Assembly: GCF_029428875.1 (NCBI RefSeq)
Contig: NZ_JAJSOO010000001.1
Span: forward strand, 7,164,501-7,228,500
Length of the DNA stretch: 64,000 nucleotides
From: Streptomyces sp. JH34
GTDB taxonomy: Bacteria; Actinomycetota; Actinomycetes; Streptomycetales; Streptomycetaceae
Direction of reading: 5' to 3'
A program made the translations under genes and the position numbers. Positions 23,280 through 31,330 of the stretch are shown in pieces. How positions within the stretch are numbered: position 1 is the first letter of the stretch; each line of letters begins with the position of its first letter. Below the pieces are notes generated by a model that was not told where the DNA came from, ran no database searches, and saw only the letters and a list, made by a program, of their open reading frames with translations.

Positions 23280-25268
23280 TCATGCCTTGTCCAAGGCGCT
23301 GGGCGATGCCGGCTTCGGGACGTTCGGGGTCGGGGCGTACTGGGCCGCCTGGGTGTCGAACATGGCGGCGTACTGCCCGCCCGCGGCCATGAGGCTGTCG
23401 TGCGTGCCGTGCTCGGCGAGGCGTCCTTGGTCGAGCACGTAGATGTGGTCGGCGTGGCGGACGCCGGACATGCGGTGGGTGACCAGGACGACGGCCCGAT
23501 GTGGGCCGGCCAGGTGCCGGATACGGTCGAAGGCGGCGATCTCCGCTTCCGGGTCGAGGGCGGAAGTCGGCTCGTCGACGATCAGGACGCTGTCTTCCTG
23601 CGAGGTCGAACTCCGCCAATGGGTGCGGGCCAGACCCACTTTCTGCCATTCCCCGCCGGAGAGTTCGATGGCTCCGCGGAACATGCGGCCGAGCATGCTG
23701 TCCAGCCCGTTAGGGAGTTTGGCGGTGACGGGCCCGGCTCCGGCGTAGTCGACGGACTGCTGCAGGTCGTGGGTCGAGGCGTCGCGGCCGGGACGGCCGA
23801 TGCGGATGTTCATCGCGGCCGTGACCGGCCAGCGCTGGAAGTCCTGGGTGAGCAGGGAGACGCGGTGGAAGACCTGGGCACGTTCCAGCCCGGCGATGTC
23901 GGCCTCACCCCACTTCACAGTGCCTTCGTGAGGCAGCAGGAGACCGGAAAGGATCTTCATCAAGGTGCTCTTGCCGGAGCCGTTCTCGCCTACGACGGCG
24001 GTGACCGACCCCATGGGGAGGGTGAGTGTCACGTCGTCCAAGGCCGGTGCTTCGCGGTCGGGATACCGATAGGTGACGTGTTCCAGGGAGACCTGCTCGA
24101 CCTTGTCGGGGACGGGGCTGCCGGTCTGGGGGATGGCGCGTTGAGCGGCCTCGACCAGGAACTGTCCGTGGTCCCGGACGTAGAGGGACTCTTCGTGCAG
24201 TTGATTGACGTTCATCACCAGGGCGCCCAGGCTCGCCGACCCGGTCCGTACCGCGATCACGGCCGTGCCGGCGACGGCGAGGCTCATGTGTCCGGCCATG
24301 ATCAGCCAGATCATGCTGCCGTAGGTGGCGGCCATCGCCAGTCCGGACAGTGCGGAGGCGACCCATTCGGTGACGGCTTTGCTGGAGGCCAGCCGTTCCT
24401 GTTCCGCCTCTGCGCCGGCGGCCATGCGCCGGTACCGGTCGAGGAGGAAGGGGCCGACGTCGTGGATACGTACCTCTTGGGCGGCCGTGCGTTCGGTGAG
24501 GAGGTTGCCGATGAGGCGACTGGCCCGCAGGTGCTCGATCCAGCTCATCATCGACACATAGCGTTCCTGTGCCACCCGCATGGCGCCCCACCCGCGGGGC
24601 GCGGCGATGACCACCAGCATGGGCAGCAGCGTGGGATGCAGGACGGTGAGTACACCGGCCGTGGCGATCAGCGAGATGCTGCTGTTCAGTGCGGAGACAC
24701 AGGCGCCGATCATGCGGCGCGCGGAGGCGGGCCCGTATTGGGCGATGTCGATCAGGCGGCGGAAGTCCGGGTCGTCGATCGCTTCGAGTTCGACGGCGGT
24801 CGCGGCGGCCAGGTACTGCGTGGTGGCGATCCTCTCCACCTTGGGCTCCAGGCGGCCGGCCCGTGAGGTCGACCACCCTGCCAGGGCGGAGTTCACGACG
24901 GCGACGCATGCGGCGGCGAGCAGACCCGGCAACAGGGCGTGCAGCCGCTCGACAGCGTCTCCGGCTCCTAACAGCGCGTGCATGACCGCGTTGACGGCGA
25001 GCAGGCCGACCGCGGCGGCGATGCCTTGGCCGAGTTCGCTGATCGCCACTGCCACGAGCGCGCGGCGATCCGCGCTCCAGGCCATCCGAAGGGCGGCGAC
25101 GACGAGTCCGGGCATCTGGCGCAGCGCTGAACGCATGGTCAGGTCCAGTCCCGCGTGCTCGTGTCGGGACCAGCCCATGTCGTAGCGCAACGGCCCGCCG
25201 AAGAGCTCGCGTTCTGCCTCGGAGACCTGTGGCTCCGCCATGCGGACCTTGCCGAAGAATCGCTTCAC
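23280..25268 (-). CDS. ABC exporter, fused membrane and ATPase domains
   Basis: A 662-residue half-transporter. The N-terminal 340 residues contain about six membrane helices. The ATPase domain has Walker A VGENGSGKST, the signature LSGGEWQKVGLART, Walker B SVLIVDEPTSALD, and the H-loop VLVTHRM. It should homodimerise in the membrane. Proteins of this type often sit in peptide or lipid export systems, but no biosynthetic partner is obvious here. The start is GTG at 25268 with GGAAGG six bases upstream; the frame is open a further 186 bases, but without an obvious ribosome site. The substrate is unknown. Confidence 0.9.
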   Translation of the reverse strand: MKRFFGKVRMAEPQVSEAERELFGGPLRYDMGWSRHEHAGLDLTMRSALRQMPGLVVAALRMAWSADRRALVAVAISELGQGIAAAVGLLAVNAVMHALLGAGDAVERLHALLPGLLAAACVAVVNSALAGWSTSRAGRLEPKVERIATTQYLAAATAVELEAIDDPDFRRLIDIAQYGPASARRMIGACVSALNSSISLIATAGVLTVLHPTLLPMLVVIAAPRGWGAMRVAQERYVSMMSWIEHLRASRLIGNLLTERTAAQEVRIHDVGPFLLDRYRRMAAGAEAEQERLASSKAVTEWVASALSGLAMAATYGSMIWLIMAGHMSLAVAGTAVIAVRTGSASLGALVMNVNQLHEESLYVRDHGQFLVEAAQRAIPQTGSPVPDKVEQVSLEHVTYRYPDREAPALDDVTLTLPMGSVTAVVGENGSGKSTLMKILSGLLLPHEGTVKWGEADIAGLERAQVFHRVSLLTQDFQRWPVTAAMNIRIGRPGRDASTHDLQQSVDYAGAGPVTAKLPNGLDSMLGRMFRGAIELSGGEWQKVGLARTHWRSSTSQEDSVLIVDEPTSALDPEAEIAAFDRIRHLAGPHRAVVLVTHRMSGVRHADHIYVLDQGRLAEHGTHDSLMAAGGQYAAMFDTQAAQYAPTPNVPKPASPSALDKA

Positions 25269-26650
25269 TCGCTGCCTTCCTGTGTCGGTCGGTTCAGAGC
25301 CCGGTATGACGGGCCGTGGGTGAGGATGTGGAAGACGGCCGCGGTGGTGCATGGATGACGGAGACCGCTTTCGGAGCGGCAGATGGTGGCCGCAGCCTGC
25401 GGGCACGGCGTTGGCGTCCTGTGGCGGGTGCCCCTGTCCGGGACACTGCGCCACGGCGGAGACCGAACAGTTGCGCCAGGCCTTGACCGAGACGGGCGCC
25501 CTTGCCGCTGCCCGTGACTGACATCTGCCGCACCCTTCGGCGCTGACTGCCGACGCCGGAGGGCGGCGGGTCCCGAGGTCCTCAGCGGCTCACTTTGAGG
25601 GGGCGGCTTCGGGGCGGGTAGACCGGTAAAGGGGCTCCACGCACCGCGCTGCCGGACGCCGTGCGGCCACCCCGCCACCCGGACGCCGTGCGCCGCCCGC
25701 TCTCCCGGAGAGAGGGCCCGCGTCCGCAGTCGGGCCGCAGCCCCAAGCCGGCCTCGTCCCGACCAGAGGCCCATGAGGCGACGGTAGTCTCGGTTGTCCT
25801 CCGTGGTCCGCGAACACGACGACAAACGCATGCTCTGTCCGCCCTGCCGCCGATCGACCTGGAGTGTGTGCGGGGTAAAGCAGATCGCGTCCGCGCCGAC
25901 CTCGCAGCCGGCCCGTGTCGCGAACAGACCCCGCGTTTCCTGGACAGACTCCCCGTTTCCTTGAAAGAGCATGCCGCTTCTCCTCGCTCGCTCCGGCCGC
26001 CCACCTGCGTCACATGAGCCTGGGCTGCTGATATTTGTGTACGGGCATTCGCTGGGAGACCCGCGAGCTGACCCGCGTCTGGCTCGAGCGAGACCCCGCC
26101 GCGGCCGGCCATGACGCCCTCGCGACGACGCAGCGTGTACGCGGCTCTGCTCTGAAGCCTCGTCGGAGGAGCCCGCACCACGTCTCCTGTCTGCAGCCGT
26201 CAAGGCGCGGTAGCGTCAGAGCAGCCAGGCTGGGCCCGGTCCTTCACCGACGAGGCCGCAAATGGACGGGGCCTCGAGACCGTGCGCCGACAGCCAGACC
26301 GCCCACTACGACGTGGTGATCACTGCGGCCAGGCTCGTGGGCGACGAACCCCTGCACTTGGCGGACGCCTTGCCGTGGCGTAATAGCGGTCTTCAAGGGC
26401 TCGGAGCTGGCCCCCAGGCCCCTGATGACCCGTGCAGGAGGCCACTTGAAGAGGTAATGCGCAACTTCGACACGGAGCGCAGGGGCAGCTACCTTCACCT
26501 GGTCTTCGGCGATCGCCCACGATCGCACAGGAGTTAGATCAGGCTGAGTTACCGCATCAGGATGCATCGGTCACGCCCCACGAATCCTCGCCCCAGGCGT
26601 AAGCCACCGAACCGGGTCCACACCAGACATCCCGAACCAGGAAGAGACGC
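25269..26650. other. 1.4-kb stretch with only decayed coding traces
   Basis: No intact gene. Directly upstream of the ABC exporter, minus-strand 25294-25524 opens with a plausible start (MSVTGSGKGARLGQGLAQLFGLRR, AAGGG upstream). The high-GC3 reading then shifts frame twice, which suggests a frameshifted small gene. A 17-base near-direct repeat around CCGGACGCCGTGCG occurs at about 25653 and 25679. The remainder (25700-26650) shows mixed weak frames on both strands that I cannot assign. Confidence 0.4.
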
Positions 26651-27208
26651 ATGCCCCACCTTGCTCTGTACACATTCGGCGTCCTGAAGTCACCTCTCGC
26701 CGATCCCGCACCTCTCACGCGCGAGTTCTACGACGTCGGTGAGGTCGTCTACCGGAAGATCAGTCAGCATCCCGGATACCTCGCGCGCGCTGAAGCGGTG
26801 GACGGCGACCAGGGCATGCTCTTCGAAGCGGACTGGGGTACCTGGGGAGAGTTCGCCGCACCGACCTGGTACAGCAAGGGCCAAACGGCGGAAACCACCG
26901 CTCTGGCCACGACCCTCTCACTCTGGACCGACCTGCGCCCCGTCTTCGACGCCATCTATACCGGCCCGCACCGTGAGGCGCTGAACAGGCGTTATGACTG
27001 GTTCGAGAGGACGGGGCACCCGAATTACGTGTTCTGGTGGGTCTCCGACGATGTGACACCCACCTGGCAGGACGGGGTTTCGAAGCTTGAGCACCTCCAC
27101 GCCCACGGCTCCGCGCCGGACGCCTTCACGTTCCACCACGCGTTCACCCCGGACGGAACTCCGACCAGGATCAAGGGCATCGGATCGAAGAGCGACCAGG
27201 TTCGCTGA
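26651..27208 (+). CDS. DUF3291 family protein
   Basis: A 185-residue protein of the DUF3291 type, a ferredoxin-like (dimeric alpha/beta-barrel, monooxygenase-like) fold. Typical elements are HLALYTFGVLKSPLADPA, a central 'HPGYLARAE' strand, TWYSKGQTAETTALATTLSLWTDLRPVFDAIYTGPHREALNRRYDWF and YVFWWV. The biochemical role of the family is not established. ATG at 26651 with GGAAGAG upstream. It appears to stand alone. Confidence 0.85.
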   Translation: MPHLALYTFGVLKSPLADPAPLTREFYDVGEVVYRKISQHPGYLARAEAVDGDQGMLFEADWGTWGEFAAPTWYSKGQTAETTALATTLSLWTDLRPVFDAIYTGPHREALNRRYDWFERTGHPNYVFWWVSDDVTPTWQDGVSKLEHLHAHGSAPDAFTFHHAFTPDGTPTRIKGIGSKSDQVR

Positions 27209-27923
27209 CAAGGAAGCCTGCACGACCGGGTCCGCTCTCGAACGCCTTGCTCGAATGACGGCGAACAGATGCGTCTGCGCCGGATCCGCGGCGCCTCGGG
27301 CTTCGCGCACTACCTCGCGAGCACCGATGAGTACCAGGAGGCCATCCTGCCCACAAGCGGACGCCCCCTGGCAACCGTCCACCGTCCACCACCCCTGACG
27401 ACCTTCCTCCTGGCGTTGCCGTCGCCGTGGCCGGCCACCTTCACGTGCCTTTCCAGTTCGCGTCTCCGGACGTCCCTGATGAACACACCCCGCGCTGGCG
27501 GTGGCAGAACATCGCATCCGTTCGGTCGATCGCCCCCGCCCCCGCCGAGCACGGCCTGAAGCTGGAGAACGGCGTCGCGCACCCCGCACGCAACCGGCTC
27601 AGGTAACGGTTGGAGGGGTGGACGCCCACGGGAAGCCCTCGGCCGGGGCCAGGCCCGCCTCTGCTGGTCGAGCACCTGGTTCATGATCAGCGCTGCCTGC
27701 CCGGACAACCACACCGGCCTCCGTGACCGCGCCTTGGTCCTCATGCCAACGGCGAGTCGACTGCCGACGCTCGTTAAACAGTGAAGCACCATCACCGATG
27801 GGGTGATCATTGCCGCCGATCGTTCTCCCGAGGGCTGTTGGCAGGGCACGGTAGTTGCGTCTCAGCGGATGAGCGGTCTCCGATCGGGGCCCGGTCCGCT
27901 GTGCCAGTGAAAGGACACTCTGG
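27209..27923. other. Gene scar region
   Basis: No intact gene. Plus-strand 27400-27606 has strongly coding-like codon use (GHLHVPFQFASPDVPDEHTP, ending ARNRLR and a stop). It lacks a start and could be the 3' end of a lost gene. The rest holds nothing recognisable. Confidence 0.4.
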
Positions 27924-28334
27924 ATGTCACGTCAGGACTTCGCTCTGATCCTTGCCGGACTGGCCTTGTCGGGTGGCCTTGCTGCCGCCCCGGCCGCCGC
28001 CGCGACGGCCGAACAGCACGCGGTCAAGGCCGCCGCGGCCTCGTGTTCCGCCTGGAAGACGATCACCATCACCGGGGGGAAGGCCAAGTACCAAGAGTGC
28101 CTGCAGACGGTGAGCGGGAAGTCGCAGGTCAAGGGCAACTTCCAGCTCTGGGACACGAAGACCGACGGAAAGGCCGTCCAAGCGTACGCACGCACCGACA
28201 CCAACCACTGGCACGGCGACAAGGTGAGCTGGGAGCACTTCTACGGCTGGTCGGACACCTCGAAGTCCAGCTCGGTCTACTCCTCCGGCTGGCACGGCGG
28301 CGATGACTTCGAGCTGACCATCGAGCTCGTCTGA
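27924..28334 (+). CDS. Small secreted protein
   Basis: A 136-residue protein with a Sec signal peptide: MSRQDF, a hydrophobic core ALILAGLALSGGLAAA, and probable cleavage after AAAAT or AAA near residue 27-29. The mature part (~105 residues) is beta-rich with two cysteines (CSAW..YQEC) and many Trp, Tyr and Ser residues, consistent with a small disulfide-bonded extracellular domain. ATG 27924 has GAAAGGA nearby. No enzyme motif is visible; the function is unknown. Confidence 0.8.
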   Translation: MSRQDFALILAGLALSGGLAAAPAAAATAEQHAVKAAAASCSAWKTITITGGKAKYQECLQTVSGKSQVKGNFQLWDTKTDGKAVQAYARTDTNHWHGDKVSWEHFYGWSDTSKSSSVYSSGWHGGDDFELTIELV

Positions 28335-28712
28335 CGGCTTCGTAGGCGGGCTGCGGTCCGGGGATCTACACGGCTCCCGGGCAGCAGCTCAGTCCCCTGG
28401 CCTGGGTTCCGTCTACGGGGACACGAAGCCCGCATTGATCACATCGTCACACCATGCGCCCAGGTCACGGTGCCCGTGCGCGCTGTGACGATCAGGGGCC
28501 GGATCTTCCACGACCCTCGGCCCGTGCCAGCAGCCGCGCCGCTTGTCCTCCTGCGGTCGGGCCTCGAGTTCGCGGACCTTCTGCTCCCCGCGCCGCACGG
28601 CGCTCCTCTTATGGCACAACAACCAGGCGAGCAGCGCGTGGCGTCGTGGTCCCTGACACCACGCGGGTGAGCATGTGCGGACCCAGCCCTCTTCCCTCAC
28701 CGAGGCGATGCG
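28335..28712. other. Intergenic stretch, nothing recognised
   Basis: About 380 bases between the secreted protein and the membrane protein gene. Open frames are present but have poor third-position bias. No clear hairpin or repeat noticed. Confidence 0.4.
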
Positions 28713-29246
28713 ATGCCCCGCGCCAAACACGTCCGCCCCGAAAGCGTTCCACCGAGGTCGGCCTTGCGACGCCGGCCGACGGAGCAGGCGCTGTTCAGCG
28801 GCATCTACGGACTGGTGCTGGCCAGCGCCTTGGTGGCTGCGCTGGATGCGACAGGCGAGAAGGCCGATCCCGGCCCGGACGCGCTGTGGGTAGTACTCAC
28901 CGCTCTGGCGGCAAGTGCCGCCCATGGGTACGCGCACGTCATCGCCCAGCGTGCGTCTTTCGACGGGGCAACGACGACGAGCAGACTTCGGTTGGTGCTT
29001 GCCGAGTGGCCACTGGTCGCCGCCGTGCTGCCGACAGTGTTGATGCTCCTTGCCGCCGTGGCCGGGTGGTGGTCAGAAGCCACGGCCGTGGACACGGCCC
29101 TGCTGCTCAACACGGTTGCTCTGTTCGGATGGGGTACCTGGGCCGCGCGAATCGCTGGGTACGGATGGCCGTCCTCGTGCCGGGCGGGGAGCATGGACAT
29201 GTTGATCGGTCTGGTGATCATTATGGCCGATGCCTTGATCGACTAG
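28713..29246 (+). CDS. Five-helix membrane protein, unknown function
   Basis: A 177-residue protein with about five hydrophobic helices, near residues 28-46, 58-80, 95-118, 123-148 and 158-176, after a basic N-terminus. LAASAAHGYAHVIAQR and WPLVAAVLPTVLMLLAAVAGWW are recognisable features of a conserved actinobacterial membrane protein group, with no function known to me. ATG at 28713 behind CGAGG. It stands alone; the 3' side abuts an oxidoreductase remnant on the other strand. Confidence 0.75.
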   Translation: MPRAKHVRPESVPPRSALRRRPTEQALFSGIYGLVLASALVAALDATGEKADPGPDALWVVLTALAASAAHGYAHVIAQRASFDGATTTSRLRLVLAEWPLVAAVLPTVLMLLAAVAGWWSEATAVDTALLLNTVALFGWGTWAARIAGYGWPSSCRAGSMDMLIGLVIIMADALID

Positions 29247-29429
29247 AGCACGGTCCCCCCTTCCGGCGCGTACCGGCATACCGGCATCGGTCCAGCTTGT
29301 CGCCGGATCGCTCCTGTCAAAAGCAAAGCGTCCGGGCCTTGGCGCACGGTCCTCAGTGACGTGGTGCTCTCTGGGGGGAGTGGACCCTCCGTTCTGTTGT
29401 GCGCCCCAGGCCGGGGCGAGTCCCGTCAC

Positions 29430-29870
29430 TGCGGGATGTCGAGCAGAACGCGGCCGCGACCGCCGACGTCGACGCGTGCGTGGGCTTTCGCGATGTCGGT
29501 CAGGGGATAGCGGTCGCCGACATCGATGGTGAGAGCCCCGACGGCGGCTGCGGCCGTGAGATCGCGGGCGGCCTGACGTTCGGCGGCTGCGGGGGAAGTC
29601 GTCGCTGACCGGTAGGCGCAGGGTGACGTTGTTGAACAGCAGTGTCCAGAAAGGGATCTCGGTACGGTCGGCGCGGGTCGCGTAGGCGGCGATGACCGCG
29701 CCGTTGGCGGCGACGTCGTTGTCCAGGTCGGCGTTGTCGGACAGGGACACCTCGATGATCCGGTCCACGCCGTATGGGGCGTGGCCGCGGATCTCGGCGG
29801 CTGGGTCGGTGCCGTCGAGGGCGACTGCGTGGGTGGCGAGGGCCGGGGGGCGTGGTCCAGGTCGGCGCTG
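29430..29870 (-). pseudogene. Quinone-type oxidoreductase remnant
   Basis: The minus strand holds the C-terminal part of a medium-chain NADP oxidoreductase: APYGVDRIIEVSLSDNADLDNDVAANGAVIAAYATRAD..IPFWTLLFNNVTLRLPVSDDFP. A frameshift follows near 29600, then the normal end of the family (DVGDRYPLTDIAKAHARVDVGGRGRVLLDIPQ). The N-terminal half is absent. It faces an intact MerR regulator that probably once controlled it. Confidence 0.8.
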
Positions 29871-29978
29871 CGGCGGACGCGTGATCTGCGAGGTCAGTGC
29901 CGTGGTTTCGCGATTCCTGAAGCCTTCTCGTCCGAGACGCTTGAGTCTCCAGCCGCCGGAAGGTCCAGGATCCTACCC

Positions 29979-30887
29979 ATGGCCCACGAACACCTTGACG
30001 TATTCACCATTGGCCGACTCGCGCACCGCACCGGACTCCCGGTGCGTACCCTGCGCTTCTGGTCGGACCATGGGGCGGTGCCGCCTGTGGCCCGCTCCAC
30101 GGGCGGGTACCGGTTGTACGACGCCGGGTCCGTGGCCCGCGTCGAGCTGGTCCGCACCCTGCGGGAGCTGGGCCTCGGGCTCGACGACGTGTGCCGTGTC
30201 CTGGGCGGCAGCACCACGGTCGCCGAGGTCGCCGACGCGCATGTGGCCGCGCTTGACGCGCAGATCCGCTCACTCAAGGTGAGCCGGGCCGTCCTGTCCA
30301 CCGTGGCGAAACGGGGTTCGACCGTTGAGGAGACAACGCTGATGAACCGATTGGCGCGGCTTTCCGCCGCCGAGCGCAAGCAGATCATCGACGAATTCAA
30401 GGAGGAGGTGTTCGGCGGTCTCGACGACCCGCACCTGCGCGACCGCATACGCGCCTACAGCATCGAATTGCCCGACGATCCCACACCAGAGCAGGTCGAC
30501 GCCTGGATCGAACTGGCCGAGTTGCTGCGTGACCCTGGGTTCCGGGCCCGGTTGCGCACTTGGATGGAGCTGAACACGCCCGTGCCGGGGCAAGCCCGTC
30601 CTCCTGGGGCGTCCATCTGGTGGGCCAGGCAGATCGTGCAGACCATCGCGGAGGCCAGAACAGACGGAGTCGCACCCGAGGGCCCAGCAGCGGCCGAGGT
30701 GCTGTCCGAGTTGTTCGGAGACACCGATCGGGCCGCCGTTCTGCATAGTCTGGAAGCCGGGATCAAGGCAGGAGCAGAGCACTACCGCAGGCTTGTTGCC
30801 TGTGTGCGCGGGCAGAATTCTTCGCCCGACGCGACCGAGGAGCTGGAATGGCTGGCGCGGGCCCTGCGCGCCGCAGATCAGACCTGA
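29979..30887 (+). CDS. MerR-family regulator with a long C-terminal domain
   Basis: A 302-residue regulator. Residues 8-75 are a MerR helix-turn-helix (FTIGRLAHRTGLPVRTLRFWSDHGAVPPVARSTGGYRLYDAGSVARVELVRTLRELGLGLDDV). A coiled coil follows (LDAQIRSLKVSRAVLSTV), then an all-helical C-terminal domain of about 180 residues (AERKQIIDEFKEEVFGGLDDPHLRDRI, WIELAELLRDPGFRARLRTWM). That is far larger than the effector tail of metal sensors and resembles the TipAS-like or globin-like ligand domains of drug-sensing MerR proteins. ATG at 29979. A strong terminator follows. Confidence 0.9.
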   Translation: MAHEHLDVFTIGRLAHRTGLPVRTLRFWSDHGAVPPVARSTGGYRLYDAGSVARVELVRTLRELGLGLDDVCRVLGGSTTVAEVADAHVAALDAQIRSLKVSRAVLSTVAKRGSTVEETTLMNRLARLSAAERKQIIDEFKEEVFGGLDDPHLRDRIRAYSIELPDDPTPEQVDAWIELAELLRDPGFRARLRTWMELNTPVPGQARPPGASIWWARQIVQTIAEARTDGVAPEGPAAAEVLSELFGDTDRAAVLHSLEAGIKAGAEHYRRLVACVRGQNSSPDATEELEWLARALRAADQT

Positions 30888-30888
30888 C

Positions 30889-30930
30889 CTGGTGCTCGGG
30901 CGCAGAACAAGGGCTGCGCCCGAGCACCAG
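30889..30930 (+). terminator. Terminator after the MerR gene
   Basis: A 17-base perfect stem (30889-30905 with 30914-30930) closed by an 8-base loop (AACAAGGG), beginning two bases after the MerR stop. No T-run follows, as is common in Streptomyces. Confidence 0.75.
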
Positions 30931-31129
30931 AGGCTCATGAAATGGTCCGCCGTTGTGACTACCGACCGAACGTCGGCGCGGCAGTGTTCAGCGAGCTTCT
31001 ACCGTTTGCCAGACAAGTCCGTCAGTCGCCCCCGTATAAGGTCGACGCAGCCGGGGCCGTGGCCGAAGATGTCTGAGCTGACAGTGCAGGTGGCGCGAGC
31101 GGTGGTGGCACGGGTCGTAGCCGCTAGAG

Positions 31130-31260
31130 TCTCCCTGTGTGCTGGCGGCGGTGCGGGATCTGAACCGGCTGGAGCTGGGCCGGGGGACTCTGCGGGCCGC
31201 GCTGCAGTCGCTGGCCTGAACTGCCCTGGACTGGCTCGCCGGGGCAGCCCCGTCATGAGA
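31130..31260 (+). pseudogene. Transposase C-terminal scrap
   Basis: The plus strand reads VLAAVRDLNRLELGRGTLRAALQSLA and a stop, then in the next frame TALDWLAGAAP. This resembles a helical segment of IS1182-like transposases ('LNRLELAxETLRAALxALA...DWLA'). It is a fragment only, and the family is recalled rather than verified. Otherwise 30931-31330 is featureless. Confidence 0.35.
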
Positions 31261-31330
31261 CGCGCCCCATACTGCGGTCTTGCCACCAGCCGCAACGGCG
31301 GCGATCAGTTCGTACCAGGGCAGCTCGGCT

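Noticed and set aside
23400..24866. 488-codon ORF antisense to the ABC exporter
   Set aside because: The exporter has complete Walker A, signature and Walker B motifs on the other strand; the antisense frame has no motif.
26262..26537. 91-codon plus-strand ORF (MDGASRPCADSQTAHYD...)
   Set aside because: Weak codon bias, no ribosome site, no family, and an equally open antisense frame. Not enough to call a gene.
28454..29359. 301-codon ORF overlapping the five-helix membrane protein
   Set aside because: Wrong frame relative to a protein with well-formed membrane helices; very Arg-rich.
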